Assembly: GCF_018613675.1 (NCBI RefSeq)
Contig: NZ_JAGGPQ010000015.1
Span: forward strand, 1 to 64,000
Source of the DNA: Arthrobacter sp. ISL-85
Lineage (GTDB): Bacteria > Actinomycetota > Actinomycetes > Actinomycetales > Micrococcaceae
DNA: 64,000 nucleotides
Reading direction: 5' to 3'
The position numbers were made by a program, and so were the translations under genes. The notes beneath the pieces are model-generated. The model was not told the DNA's origin and ran no database searches. It saw only the letters and a list, made by a program, of their open reading frames with translations. Every line of letters starts with the position of its first letter. The first letter of the stretch is position 1. Shown here in pieces: positions 1-8,343 of the stretch.

Positions 1-65
1 CTCCTTCACCCATATCGTCTAGGCGGCTTGGTGCCAGGTGGTGGGGGTGTCAGGCCGCTTCGGCG

Positions 66-836
66 TTAGTCCGTCTGGTCCGCGCCGGCTTCAGCTTCGG
101 CCGGAGCCGGCCGCGTTACCAGCCAGGCCACCCAGACCCCAAGGATGTACAGCGGCGCGCCCATGATGAGGCGGGTGGTGGCGAGTGCGGCCAGGCCGTC
201 GGTACCCATCAGGTAGAGGGGCACCTGGACGATGAGCCGGAGCGCCAGAACCGCCACGATGATCCACGTGCCCAGCCGGTAGGCCTTGACCCGGGCCGAC
301 TCCTTGCGCCACTCCACGCCCTCGTTCCGGATGAAGCCGAAGAGGAGGCCCGCCACGGGCCACTTGACCGCGATGGAGAGGACCATCGCCAGGATGTAGG
401 CGCCGTTGGTGAAGAAACCGGGAAGGTAAAAGTCTTCCGCCTTGCCGGTGGTGTTGGCCAGCCAGGCGGAAATGCCGACGCCGACGATGCCGGCCAGCGC
501 CTGGGTCAGGGGACGCCGCTGCACCAGCCGGACAACGGTGAACCCGGCTGCCGATGCCAGGGCGGCCATCAGGGACAGTGAGAGCTCGCGGGTGATGGTG
601 AAGGCCACCAGGAACACGAGGCCGGGCACGATGCTCTCGGCGATGCCCTGCACTCCGCCCGCGCTCTTCAGCACGTCCACCCGTCCGTCGTGGGTGCGGT
701 GGAGCCCGGCTTTGGCAGCATACTCGGCGGCGAGACCGGCAACCGGGGATGGACCTGCAGCCTGGGGTTTGCCCTGCTGCCCGTTCCTGCCGGGGTTCTC
801 GGGGCCCGTGGGCTGTTCGGGAGGGTACGCGGTCAT
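66..836 (-). CDS. DUF3159 family membrane protein
   Basis: This 256-residue protein has a hydrophilic, Pro/Gly-rich N-terminus of about 60 residues followed by five or six hydrophobic segments (from about residue 65 to 245). It matches the actinobacterial DUF3159 integral membrane family, whose function is unknown. The start ATG overlaps the stop of the upstream OB-fold gene by four bases (ATGA), so the two are probably translationally coupled. It is the third gene of a tight leftward cluster with DUF3710 and the OB-fold protein. That arrangement is common in actinobacteria and often sits near potassium-uptake genes, though none is visible here because the window begins 65 bases after the stop. 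The family call is fairly sure; the role is unknown. Confidence 0.85.
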   Translation of the reverse strand: MTAYPPEQPTGPENPGRNGQQGKPQAAGPSPVAGLAAEYAAKAGLHRTHDGRVDVLKSAGGVQGIAESIVPGLVFLVAFTITRELSLSLMAALASAAGFTVVRLVQRRPLTQALAGIVGVGISAWLANTTGKAEDFYLPGFFTNGAYILAMVLSIAVKWPVAGLLFGFIRNEGVEWRKESARVKAYRLGTWIIVAVLALRLIVQVPLYLMGTDGLAALATTRLIMGAPLYILGVWVAWLVTRPAPAEAEAGADQTD

Positions 837-1213
837 TCGTTCTCCTGGCGGGACAGAATCTCGTAGCGGGGATTGAAGATGGTGGGCATGTCCTTGCCGC
901 GGGCCAGCATTCCCTCGACCCGGATTTCCGCACCTGCTTCGATGCCCGGTACGCGGCGGCGGCCCAGCCAGACGACGCGGAGCCGTGGGGGCCTGCCCTT
1001 TTGCGGACCCGCCGGACGCACGGCGTCGTCCTCCGAAACGATGGCGCTGAATTCTGCTGTCCGGTCAGCAGGAACAAACGTCACGGATTCAATGTGCCCC
1101 TGGCACAAGACGCGGCCACGGTCCGGAAGTTGGTCCAAGGGCGTGATTCCACGTAAGGAATGCGCAGGCCCATTCTGGCGGGACTCAGCCGATTTGGGTA
1201 ATTTCGGGACCAC
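833..1213 (-). CDS. OB-fold nucleic-acid-binding domain protein
   Basis: The product is 126 residues. Its C-terminal two thirds read as a single OB-fold, with the family signature RVVWLGRRRVPGIEAG and a terminal FNPRYEIL. This matches small actinobacterial OB-fold proteins related to the RecG/tRNA anticodon-binding wedge. I place the start at a GTG at 1213 because it is preceded by GGAGGAG with a seven-base spacer, and it makes the gene overlap the 3' end of the DUF3710 gene by 29 bases. A longer open frame to 1546 exists but runs antiparallel in meaning to DUF3710 and is not believed. Its stop overlaps the start of the DUF3159 gene. It presumably binds single-stranded nucleic acid, but no partner can be named from the sequence. 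Confidence 0.8.
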   Translation of the reverse strand: MVPKLPKSAESRQNGPAHSLRGITPLDQLPDRGRVLCQGHIESVTFVPADRTAEFSAIVSEDDAVRPAGPQKGRPPRLRVVWLGRRRVPGIEAGAEIRVEGMLARGKDMPTIFNPRYEILSRQENE

Positions 1214-1898
1214 GTTCGGGCTCCTCCAGGGTGGGCGCGGCGGGCGGAGGAGTTGCTGAAGCGTCCTTCGGGAGCCGCAGCTGCAGAAGGTCGCGCGGGG
1301 GCATGGGGCTGTCGCCGCGGACCACGACGACCTGGCGGAACAGGGCCTCAAGCGGTTCGGCGGCCGGGCGTTCCAGCGCCGCGGGTCCACCCAGGACCCC
1401 GCGCAGGAACCAGCGGGGGCCATCGACGCCGATGAAGCGGGCCACACGGTAGCCCTGGCTGCCGTCGGGGAGCCCGGCGGGCAGCTTGGCCACCAGTTCG
1501 GTGCCGAAGGCACCTTCCACCTCTTCAACCTGGCCGCCCTGCGCACCGACCGACTGCCCGATCTGTTCCCGGATCTCGTCCCACAGCGTCTCTGTCTTCG
1601 GAGCGGCGAAGGCCTGCAGCTGGAGGCTGGAGCCGTTCAGGTCCAGGGTCACTGCCACCACCCGCTGCGTTGCCTCTTCCACTTCGAGACGGAGCTGAAG
1701 GCCCTCGCTCGGTGTGATCAGCAGGGCGCCGAGGTCCACGAAGCCGTCACGGCTGCTGATCTCTGCCTCGTCGAAGGGGCCGTCCTGGCGGCGGGCGGCG
1801 GTGCCCGGTTCGCCTTCTCCGGCCTCCGCGATCGTCAGCTCGTCGGCCGGCTGCGCCGGCTCTTCGTTCTTTGCTTTCCTGCCAAGCCCAAAGACCAT
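1185..1898 (-). CDS. DUF3710 domain protein
   Basis: This is a soluble 237-residue protein. It has an acidic N-terminus (about residues 1-45), then a conserved core that starts near FVDLGALLI and contains motifs such as GYRVARFIGVDGPRWFLRG typical of DUF3710. No signal peptide or membrane helix is visible. The ATG is preceded by AAGGAG. It is the first gene of the overlapping trio DUF3710, OB-fold, DUF3159. A 109-base gap holding a possible promoter separates it from dut, which is transcribed the same way upstream. The function of the family is not known. Confidence 0.85.
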   Translation of the reverse strand: MVFGLGRKAKNEEPAQPADELTIAEAGEGEPGTAARRQDGPFDEAEISSRDGFVDLGALLITPSEGLQLRLEVEEATQRVVAVTLDLNGSSLQLQAFAAPKTETLWDEIREQIGQSVGAQGGQVEEVEGAFGTELVAKLPAGLPDGSQGYRVARFIGVDGPRWFLRGVLGGPAALERPAAEPLEALFRQVVVVRGDSPMPPRDLLQLRLPKDASATPPPAAPTLEEPERGPEITQIG

Positions 1899-2007
1899 GG
1901 GTGACTCCTTAATCCTGAAAATGTGCCAGTTCTAAAGTGGTGCCGGCGGGAACCGTGGAAGTCCCGTCGTCGTGCGTTGCTGGCGCGGCAGCGGGTGCGT
2001 CCCTGGG

Positions 2008-2532
2008 TCAGGCTTCGGGAACGTTGAAACCGCCCGTGGAGCCGAAGCCGCCCGTGCCGCGCACGGAACCGCTCAATTCGCTGACAGGAATGAACTGGGC
2101 GTACTCCACCCGCTGGATGACCATTTGGGCAATTCTATCGCCGCGCCGCAGCTCTATTGGCTGGGATGAGTCAGTGTTCAGCAGGGTTACCGAGATCTCG
2201 CCCCGGTAGCCCGCGTCCACGGTGCCGGGAGCGTTGACGATGGTGAGGCCGTGCTTGGTGGCCAGGCCGGAGCGGGGGTGGATCAGCGCCACGAATCCGT
2301 CAGGAAGTGCAATGGCGACGCCGGTGGGCACCAGTTTGCGCTCCCCCGGCAGCAGGACCACGTCCTCGCGGGCACGGAGATCTGCGCCCGCGTCGCCAGG
2401 ATGCGCGTAAGACGGCGCTTCCAGCTCCGGATCCAGCATTTTCAACTGGACCTGCAGGGTGGGGGCCACAGGGGCGGGTGATGCTGGGTCCGGGACAAGG
2501 CCTACCGTGGCGGGATGATCAGTCACAGTCAC
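2008..2532 (-). CDS. dut: dUTP diphosphatase
   Basis: dUTPase hydrolyses dUTP to dUMP and pyrophosphate, keeping uracil out of DNA and feeding dTMP synthesis. The trimeric dUTPase motifs are visible in order: the AGADLRA region (motif 1), [11 protein letters not shown] (motif 2), [11 protein letters not shown] with the catalytic Asp (motif 3), GDRIAQMVI (motif 4), and a C-terminal [11 protein letters not shown] arm (motif 5). The length of 174 is slightly more than usual because of about 25 extra N-terminal residues. Start candidates are two in-frame GTG codons six bases apart (2532 and 2526). A TAGAGT hexamer lies eight bases before the second one, so the mRNA may be leaderless. The gene is divergent from DUF3093. 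Confidence 0.95.
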   Translation of the reverse strand: MTVTDHPATVGLVPDPASPAPVAPTLQVQLKMLDPELEAPSYAHPGDAGADLRAREDVVLLPGERKLVPTGVAIALPDGFVALIHPRSGLATKHGLTIVNAPGTVDAGYRGEISVTLLNTDSSQPIELRRGDRIAQMVIQRVEYAQFIPVSELSGSVRGTGGFGSTGGFNVPEA

Positions 2533-2641
2533 TCACTCTAACCCGCGCCCCCGAATCGGTGCTAAGTAGCCTGGGCCAAGGGGGCCGCCGCAAGGCTGGC
2601 TTCAAGGTGAAATAGCGGACCAAAGGTGGAAAGCTGGGGCT

Positions 2642-3130
2642 ATGCCCGAATCAAGCTCGCCCGCGTCCGTTCCAAGTACGCCCTCCACCGGGGCCCCCGT
2701 TGTTTATCGGGAGAAGCTATGGCCCAACGCCTGGATCTGGGTTATCGCAGCCGGTGTCTCGGCAGCTGGAATCCTGGTGTTTGCACCAATCAGCATGACG
2801 GCAGGCTACATCGCGGCGCTGGTGCTCCTGGCCATCATCACGGTCCTCCTTATCCTTTCCACTCCGGCCATCACCGTCACGGCGGACGCCCTCACTGTTG
2901 GTAGGGCCACCATCGAACGCCGCTTTGTGGGCGGAGTGCAGCAATTTACTTCCGGCGAGGCCACAGCGGAGCGCGGCACGCGGCTGAACGGACTGGCCTA
3001 CCTGTGCATCCGCGGCTGGATCGATCCCGTGGTAAAAATCGAGATCACCGACCCCGCGGACCGCACCCCGTACTGGCTGGCCTCAACCCGTCATCCGGAG
3101 CGGCTGGCGGCGGCCCTGGGCCGGCGCTGA
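2642..3130 (+). CDS. DUF3093 family membrane protein
   Basis: The product is 162 residues, with two adjacent hydrophobic helices (about residues 32-75) followed by a soluble beta-rich C-terminal part containing RGWIDPVVKIEITDPADRTPYWLASTRHP. This is the pattern of the actinobacterial DUF3093 family. The gene is divergent from dut, and the pairing of these two genes is conserved in related genomes as far as I recall. No catalytic motif is evident. Membrane anchoring with a cytoplasmic C-terminal domain is likely. Function unknown. Confidence 0.85.
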   Translation: MPESSSPASVPSTPSTGAPVVYREKLWPNAWIWVIAAGVSAAGILVFAPISMTAGYIAALVLLAIITVLLILSTPAITVTADALTVGRATIERRFVGGVQQFTSGEATAERGTRLNGLAYLCIRGWIDPVVKIEITDPADRTPYWLASTRHPERLAAALGRR

Positions 3131-3259
3131 CGTTGCCGGCATACCCCTTTCGGGCCCGGATCCAGCGGAAAATCACGGCGCGCCCTGCTTCTTGAGCCAA
3201 TTCGGCGCTGCTGGGTGGCAGAGTTTCGCTTGATAGTAATGCCAGGGTGGAGGATTTGT

Positions 3260-4585
3260 ATGCAGGATCTACGGCTTGTAGGCGTGCACGACGACGGGAC
3301 GCATCTCCTGTTGAGCGGGGCCGGCGGCGAGATGTTCCAGCTGCCAATCGACGAGGCCCTTAGGACGGCCAGCCGTTCCACGGCCAAAGCACGGACGGAG
3401 CGGCCTGCCGTTCCCATGTCTCCCAGGGATATCCAGGCGCGGATCCGTGCCGGTGCTACCGCTGCCGACGTCGCGGAGTTGTCCGGGATGCCCCTGGCCA
3501 AGGTGGAGCGCTACGAAGGCCCAGTCCTGGCGGAGCGCGAGTACGTTGCGCAGCAGGCCCGGAAGGTTGAAGTCGCGGCGCCCTCCCCCGGCCACGACGT
3601 CTACCGGTCCGCGTTCGGCGATAACCCGGCAACGCTGGACGACATGGTGGCCCATCGTCTTTCCGCGCACGGCATCGACCCCGGCACGGTGGAATGGGAC
3701 TCGTGGCGGCGCCAGGACGGCACATGGACTGTCTCGGCAAGCTTTGAGGCCAAGCCCGGCGGGACCTCCGGAATTGGGGAAGAACCGCCAGCGCTCTGGA
3801 CATTCAGCCCCGGACGCAAGTCACTGCAGAACACCAACCGCTGGGCACAGCAGCTGAGCGAACTCGAACCGCTGGACGGTCCCGTTCCCGCGCGCCGACT
3901 CACGGCGGTCTCAGACCGCCCGTTCGATTTTGAGACAGATGCGGACTCCTCCAAGGCATCCCCCGGGGGCCAGGCAAGTGCCACACAGGACTCCGGCAAG
4001 GAATCCGACGGTCTTCTGGACATGCTCCGGTCACGGCGCGGCCAGCGGCTGGGCGTGGATGAGGATTCGGACGACGCCCTGGCCCTGCTGCTGGCACATG
4101 GGGTCCCGGCCGCCCACCCGCGGCCTTCCGAGGTGATGGCGGAATCTGAACCGGAAGACACCGAACCGCAGGACGGCCAGCCGGAAGCACCGGCAGCCCA
4201 CCAGGGGGACTCCTTCGTCCGGCGCAGGGACGCAAGGCCGTCCATGCTGTCGAGGCTGAGCCTGATTCCGCCGCACCGGGACGCCCACGATGACGCCTTG
4301 CGGCTGCACGACGGCGTCAGCACCGATACCCGGGAAATCACCATTGCAGCGTCCCCGCAAAAGCCCTCCGCCTCCACGCCTGGTGCGGGCTCCGGCACGT
4401 CGGGCGGAGCCGGGTTGGATGAGCTGTTGGGCAGCAATCCCCGCCGCCCGGCATCCAAGCAAAACGATGCGTCCCCCTCAACCGGACAGCTGCCTGAGAC
4501 GGAGTCACCGGAACGGCCTGCACGGCCTAAGCGTTCCAGCGTCCCGTCCTGGGATGAGATCGTTTTCGGCACGCGAAGCGACTAG
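3260..4585 (+). CDS. sepH: septation protein SepH
   Basis: SepH is an actinobacterial cell-division protein that binds FtsZ and stimulates Z-ring assembly. The product is 441 residues. The N-terminal DUF3071 domain (about residues 1-170) begins MQDLRLVGVHDDG and contains a helix-turn-helix-like stretch (IQARIRAGATAADVAELSG). The C-terminal half is long, acidic, Pro/Ser-rich and probably disordered. It ends in a conserved short motif, SSVPSWDEIVFG, as expected for the family. The ATG at 3260 is chosen over an upstream in-frame start because GGTGGAGG precedes it at good spacing and the family starts here. A TAGTAA hexamer about 20 bases upstream could be the -10. Confidence 0.9.
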   Translation: MQDLRLVGVHDDGTHLLLSGAGGEMFQLPIDEALRTASRSTAKARTERPAVPMSPRDIQARIRAGATAADVAELSGMPLAKVERYEGPVLAEREYVAQQARKVEVAAPSPGHDVYRSAFGDNPATLDDMVAHRLSAHGIDPGTVEWDSWRRQDGTWTVSASFEAKPGGTSGIGEEPPALWTFSPGRKSLQNTNRWAQQLSELEPLDGPVPARRLTAVSDRPFDFETDADSSKASPGGQASATQDSGKESDGLLDMLRSRRGQRLGVDEDSDDALALLLAHGVPAAHPRPSEVMAESEPEDTEPQDGQPEAPAAHQGDSFVRRRDARPSMLSRLSLIPPHRDAHDDALRLHDGVSTDTREITIAASPQKPSASTPGAGSGTSGGAGLDELLGSNPRRPASKQNDASPSTGQLPETESPERPARPKRSSVPSWDEIVFGTRSD

Positions 4586-4689
4586 AAGCGCCTTCTTCCT
4601 TCGCTCGGGGGGCGTTGCTGCCTTCCCCTGCATGCTAGTATCGCCGCACTCGATCGGTCAGAAGCTGCAATCACCCCGGGAGGTTTGCT

Positions 4690-5295
4690 GTGCCGAACAC
4701 CACCTGCCACATGTCGATGTCTTTGGACGGCTTCGTCGCCGGGCCTGACCAGAGCCGCGAGAACCCGCTCGGCAAACGGGGACTTGAACTGCACGGCTGG
4801 CACATCGGCGATCCCCGCGCCAACGAGGCCAACGGGATTGCGGCTGAGTGGCTCATGCGCCCGCGGGGGGCGTATGTGATGGGCCGCAACATGTTTGGCC
4901 CCGTCCGCGGCGATTGGGATGAGGAATGGAACGGGTGGTGGGGCCAGGAACCCCCGTACCACGCGCCGGTTTTCGTCCTGACCCATTACCCGCATGACCC
5001 GATCCAGATGGAGGGCGGGACAACCTTCCACTTTGTCACTGATGGCTTCGATGCCGCCTATGCTGCTGCGGTCCGCGCTGCAGGCGACAAAGGCGTGGAC
5101 ATCGCCGGCGGTGCTTCGACCGTCCGCCAAGCACTGGCCGCCGGCGTGGTTGACGAGCTCACGCTCGACATCGCTCCGGTGCTGCTTGGTTCAGGTGAAC
5201 GGATTTTTGACGGGATCCAATCCTTCGGCTTCGAACCCGTTGAGGTGCTCCACTCGCCATTGGCCACCCATATCCGCTACCGCCGGGTGGACTGA
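4690..5295 (+). CDS. dihydrofolate reductase family protein (RibD-C fold)
   Basis: The 201-residue product has the RibD C-terminal/DHFR-like fold: an N-terminal CHMSMSLDGFVAGPDQ, a central YVMGRNMFGP, a GGASTVRQALAAGVVDEL nucleotide-binding turn and a terminal LLGSGERIFDG. This family includes many NADPH-dependent reductases of unknown substrate, distinct from the housekeeping FolA. The GTG start follows GGGAGG. A TAGTAT hexamer at about 4634 is a plausible -10, giving a leader of about 45 bases. It stands alone between sepH and the divergently oriented HNH gene. Confidence 0.85.
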   Translation: MPNTTCHMSMSLDGFVAGPDQSRENPLGKRGLELHGWHIGDPRANEANGIAAEWLMRPRGAYVMGRNMFGPVRGDWDEEWNGWWGQEPPYHAPVFVLTHYPHDPIQMEGGTTFHFVTDGFDAAYAAAVRAAGDKGVDIAGGASTVRQALAAGVVDELTLDIAPVLLGSGERIFDGIQSFGFEPVEVLHSPLATHIRYRRVD

Positions 5296-5372
5296 CAGCC
5301 AGCTGACGGCCGGATGTCGACACATTCAGCACGCACCGCCAGGCGGAAGAGGGCGGACCGCTTTTTGTACTG

Positions 5373-6908
5373 TCACGAGGCGAGCTGCTGAACGAGGGCT
5401 GCCTCGAGCAGACTTGGTTGTTCGAGGAGTTTCCATTCTTGGCGCACGCTTCCGCCCTCGGAACGGTTTCCTTCTTCAGGTTGGCTCCGTTCACCGGGCA
5501 GCACTCCCTCGGGCCATTGGGGCGGTTCCCAGTCCTGGTGTTCGCTCGCGTAGTGCCGGCCTGATGGCGAGATCCAACCCGGCGGTTCATTCTTCGTGGC
5601 CAGGGTGGGTCTCCAGCCCGTGGTGTGTCTGAGTTTGTGGTGTTTCGGGCAGGGCTGTCCCAGGTTCGAGATGCCTGTTGTGCCACCTTTGGCCCAGGCG
5701 AGGATGTGGTCGGCGTCGTTGTCCAGCGAGTTGTTGCTGCAACCCGGAAACGGGCACTTACCGTCCCGCATCCGCAGCCAGGCCCGCATCGGCCCGGTCA
5801 CCCGGTAACTCGACCGCCCGATCTCCAACGGCGCCCCGTCCCGCGGATCCACCAACACCCGGTAAAACGATCCTGCACCGCCCGCCACCAGGTCCCTAGC
5901 CATCGAGGCCGGGATGGGGCCGTACCCATCCAGCATCGCCGGCTCATCTGCCAGGCCAAGCAGGGAAATCACCGGGACCGTGACCAAAACCTGCGCCCGG
6001 ATCGGCGACGATTGGAAACCTGTTCCTTCCAGGATCCCGGCGGCGGTGTCGCCGGTGTCCGTGGCACCGCTGCCAAGAACCGCGTCGGCGAAGATGTCGG
6101 CCCGCAACTGCGGCATGCCGCGGCACTCCTCCGGTCCCTGCATGGCACGCGAAATAGCCGTGAGCCGGTTCCACCCGGCAAGGGCCTGGGCAGCGGGCAG
6201 GTACGCCGACAGCCACGCCATCCCGTCCTGGTCCGGCCGGTACTCCACCCGCCGGTCAGCGACCCCCTTCGCGTGCCGGGCTTCAACGCTCTCGGCATGG
6301 TGGCGCTCCCGCCAGGTCCGGGCCTTGGCCTTGAACCGGTGCGCCGGCATCTGCCCCACCGGGCACCCCCGGGCCGGGTCCGGTGCGTCCGGGTCCAGGA
6401 AATGGGCTTCCAACGCCGCCGCCCCCGCCGCGTCAAGGCTCATTGTTTCATCGGCCATCACCACCGCATGGCTCCAGGACAGAACCCCGGCCTGCAACGC
6501 CGCCAGGGTCCGCGGCAACGTCCGTGTGACTGCATAGGAGGTGGCCAGAAACGACGACGCGGCCCGCGGCCCCAAAGCCAGGACGCACCCGATCTCCGCA
6601 GCGACCGCCATCTCCTGCGCCCGCACCGGCACATCCGGCCCGGCAACAGCATCGGCACTGTCCGCGTACCCCACCGCAGCCTTCGCTTTCAGAGCCGCGA
6701 ACCCGGCTTCCACCTCCCGGGCACCGGCGAGAATGTCCAGGCAACCATCCACCAAACCAGCCAACGGATCAGCCCCCGAAAACGGCACCGACCCAGAACC
6801 GTCCACCTCAGCATTCAACACAGCAAGGGCAACACGGATATCCCCGAACGCCTTCACCGCCGCCGCTTTCCCCATAGACCCATCATCGTGGGAGGGTCTG
6901 ACATTCAC
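5373..6908 (-). CDS. DUF222 / HNH endonuclease domain protein (13E12 type)
   Basis: This 511-residue protein has an N-terminal DUF222 region (about residues 30-330, mostly helical and Ala-rich). A C-terminal HNH nuclease module follows, with KCPFPGCSNN, DADHILAWAKGGTTGISNLG and CPKHHKLRH carrying the Cys, His and Asn residues expected of an active metal-binding HNH site. Such 13E12-type proteins are multi-copy in many actinobacterial genomes. They look selfish or phage-defence related, but the function is not settled. The first start is GTG at 6908; an ATG at 6875 (MGKAAAVKAF) is an alternative. The gene has no obvious operon partner, and an 11-base C tract lies upstream of it. Confidence 0.85.
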   Translation of the reverse strand: MNVRPSHDDGSMGKAAAVKAFGDIRVALAVLNAEVDGSGSVPFSGADPLAGLVDGCLDILAGAREVEAGFAALKAKAAVGYADSADAVAGPDVPVRAQEMAVAAEIGCVLALGPRAASSFLATSYAVTRTLPRTLAALQAGVLSWSHAVVMADETMSLDAAGAAALEAHFLDPDAPDPARGCPVGQMPAHRFKAKARTWRERHHAESVEARHAKGVADRRVEYRPDQDGMAWLSAYLPAAQALAGWNRLTAISRAMQGPEECRGMPQLRADIFADAVLGSGATDTGDTAAGILEGTGFQSSPIRAQVLVTVPVISLLGLADEPAMLDGYGPIPASMARDLVAGGAGSFYRVLVDPRDGAPLEIGRSSYRVTGPMRAWLRMRDGKCPFPGCSNNSLDNDADHILAWAKGGTTGISNLGQPCPKHHKLRHTTGWRPTLATKNEPPGWISPSGRHYASEHQDWEPPQWPEGVLPGERSQPEEGNRSEGGSVRQEWKLLEQPSLLEAALVQQLAS

Positions 6909-7089
6909 GCCGCGATCATCTCCCGTCTCTCAGTCAGCGGTCGGGTCACGAAGGGCGCGGGCGGCAACCAAGGCCGTGTGCCACTATGCCGCGCCGAGCT
7001 GGACCTGCGATCCTCACACACCTGGCCGGCCGTACCTCTCCTACACCGAGACGACTTCCTGGACCTGCACGGCCCAGACCAGGGAACCT

Positions 7090-7101
7090 ACCCCCCCCCC
7101 C
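7090..7101. repeat. poly-C homopolymer tract
   Basis: A run of eleven C residues (7091-7101) lies between the HNH gene and the tetR gene, about 40 bases before the TetR operator. It is the longest homopolymer I noticed in the window and could vary in length between isolates. Confidence 0.7.
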
Positions 7102-7137
7102 GCCGGCAGCGCTCGTACCGGCATCACGGCGCCGTAC

Positions 7138-7156
7138 AGACCGGTCAGTCTGGTCT
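7138..7156. promoter_or_regulatory. probable TetR-family operator
   Basis: The 19-bp sequence AGACCGGTCAGTCTGGTCT is an imperfect palindrome: outer arms AGACC/GGTCT are perfect, and only three inner pairs are mismatched. It sits directly upstream of the -10 of the adjacent tetR-type gene, over the expected -35. This is the normal position for autorepression. Confidence 0.6.
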
Positions 7157-7161
7157 TGGTG

Positions 7162-7167
7162 TAGTGT
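7162..7167 (+). promoter_or_regulatory. -10 hexamer TAGTGT, leaderless start of tetR-type gene
   Basis: TAGTGT ends seven bases before the GTG start codon and no Shine-Dalgarno sequence is present, so transcription probably starts at or next to the start codon. Confidence 0.5.
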
Positions 7168-7174
7168 CTAGCTG

Positions 7175-7840
7175 GTGACCGAACTCGCTCTTTGCTCTTT
7201 AGCTGACCCCGCGGACCCCTCTTTCCCTCCGCAGAAGGCTCAGGCCGGCGCGCGGGACCGCATATTGGCCGCCGCGTACGAGTTGTTCGCCCAGCGGGGC
7301 ATCCGCGATGTCGGCATAGCTGAGCTGATTTCACGCGCTGAGGTCGCCAAGGCCACGTTCTACGCACACTTCGCCTCCAAAGATGAACTAGTGCTTGCCT
7401 TCCTGGAACACTGCCACCAGGACCTGACCGTCGAGGCGATCATCGCCGAATGCAGAAGAAGCTCCAATGACCCGACCAGCCAGTTGCTCATCATTTTCGA
7501 TGTCCTGGACGGGTGGTTCCGCCAGGACGGCTTTCAGGCCTGCGCCTTTGTGAGCACCATGCTGGAAATGGGTCCCGCGCATCCACTGGGGCAGGCCTCC
7601 ATCAGCTATCTGGCACAGGTGCGGGCCTTCATGCAGGCCCTGGCAGAGGAGGCCGGCCTCTCCCAGCCAGACGTGTTTGCCCGGTCCTGCCACATCCTCA
7701 CAAAGGGCTCCATCATCTCCGCGGTGGAAGGAGACAAAGAGGCAGCCGTGTTGGCCAAACGCATGGCCGTTTCCCTCATCCGGGACCACGGCGGCAGTCC
7801 CGGCCTGGTCGCCAGCGCCACTCACGCCGGCACGACATAG
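7175..7840 (+). CDS. TetR/AcrR family transcriptional regulator
   Basis: The 221-residue product has a TetR N-terminal helix-turn-helix. It runs from ARDRILAAAYELFAQRG through VGIAELISRAEVAKATFYAHFASKDEL (about residues 25-75), followed by an all-helical ligand and dimer domain. An unusual 25-residue N-terminal extension precedes the HTH. The GTG start has no ribosome-binding site but lies seven bases after a TAGTGT hexamer, and a palindromic operator lies just upstream, suggesting autoregulation. The next gene, encoding a small unknown protein, follows after 82 bases in the same direction. The ligand cannot be predicted. Confidence 0.92.
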   Translation: MTELALCSLADPADPSFPPQKAQAGARDRILAAAYELFAQRGIRDVGIAELISRAEVAKATFYAHFASKDELVLAFLEHCHQDLTVEAIIAECRRSSNDPTSQLLIIFDVLDGWFRQDGFQACAFVSTMLEMGPAHPLGQASISYLAQVRAFMQALAEEAGLSQPDVFARSCHILTKGSIISAVEGDKEAAVLAKRMAVSLIRDHGGSPGLVASATHAGTT

Positions 7841-7922
7841 ATTCTGACTGCGTAGGCGGCTGTAGAAAGCCGCGGCAGGGGTATCAACAGCTTCCAAGCG
7901 TCGAGGAAAGCAGGAAACAGAG

Positions 7923-8201
7923 ATGGAAACCTCCGACTACACCCGTTTTATCCAGAACTGCATCGCCGCAGACACGGCAAGAGATCAGGGGCTCACCGAA
8001 GACCAGCTGTACGGGGTGTACCTCAGCTGGTGCCACCTCGGACAGCGGCCGGCTGCATCTTACGAGTCGTTCCAGTCTGCGATGTCCAAGCTGGGTCTAT
8101 CCAGGCGCCAGGACAATCACTGCTACATCTGGCCCAAGCTCCGAATGACTGGCCCTGCGGCCGTGGACTACATCCTCACCAGTCAACCCAGCCTGCTCTG
8201 A
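7923..8201 (+). CDS. conserved small protein, possible winged-helix fold
   Basis: The product is 92 residues with no membrane segment or signal peptide. I do not recognise a named family. The stretch DQLYGVYLSWCHLGQRPAAS followed by FQSAMSKLGLSRRQ resembles the winged-helix domain found at the end of phage P4/D5-type primases and related DNA-binding proteins, so a small DNA-binding role is possible. An AGGAAA-type ribosome-binding site precedes the ATG. Codon use is like its neighbours. It lies downstream of a TetR regulator and may be co-transcribed with it. Confidence 0.6.
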   Translation: METSDYTRFIQNCIAADTARDQGLTEDQLYGVYLSWCHLGQRPAASYESFQSAMSKLGLSRRQDNHCYIWPKLRMTGPAAVDYILTSQPSLL

Positions 8202-8343
8202 CGGGCACGCCGGAGCGGAATCTCCCCTTCGCCGATGGCCCGCATTCACCGTTCTTCTTGCCCTGACGGGGGTGGGCCGGCTTCTGGTCCTTCCCCTCCG
8301 TGCAGCTGTTCGGCGTTCGCAATAGCGGCACGCCGCTCACAGG

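Noticed and set aside
1-65. Start of a further gene left of DUF3159
   Set aside because: An ATG at 13 on the minus strand opens a frame to the window edge, but only four codons are visible.
5373-7174. HNH gene as a mobile element or intron
   Set aside because: DUF222/HNH proteins look selfish in spread, but I found no terminal repeats, integrase, group I intron core or target duplication around this copy.
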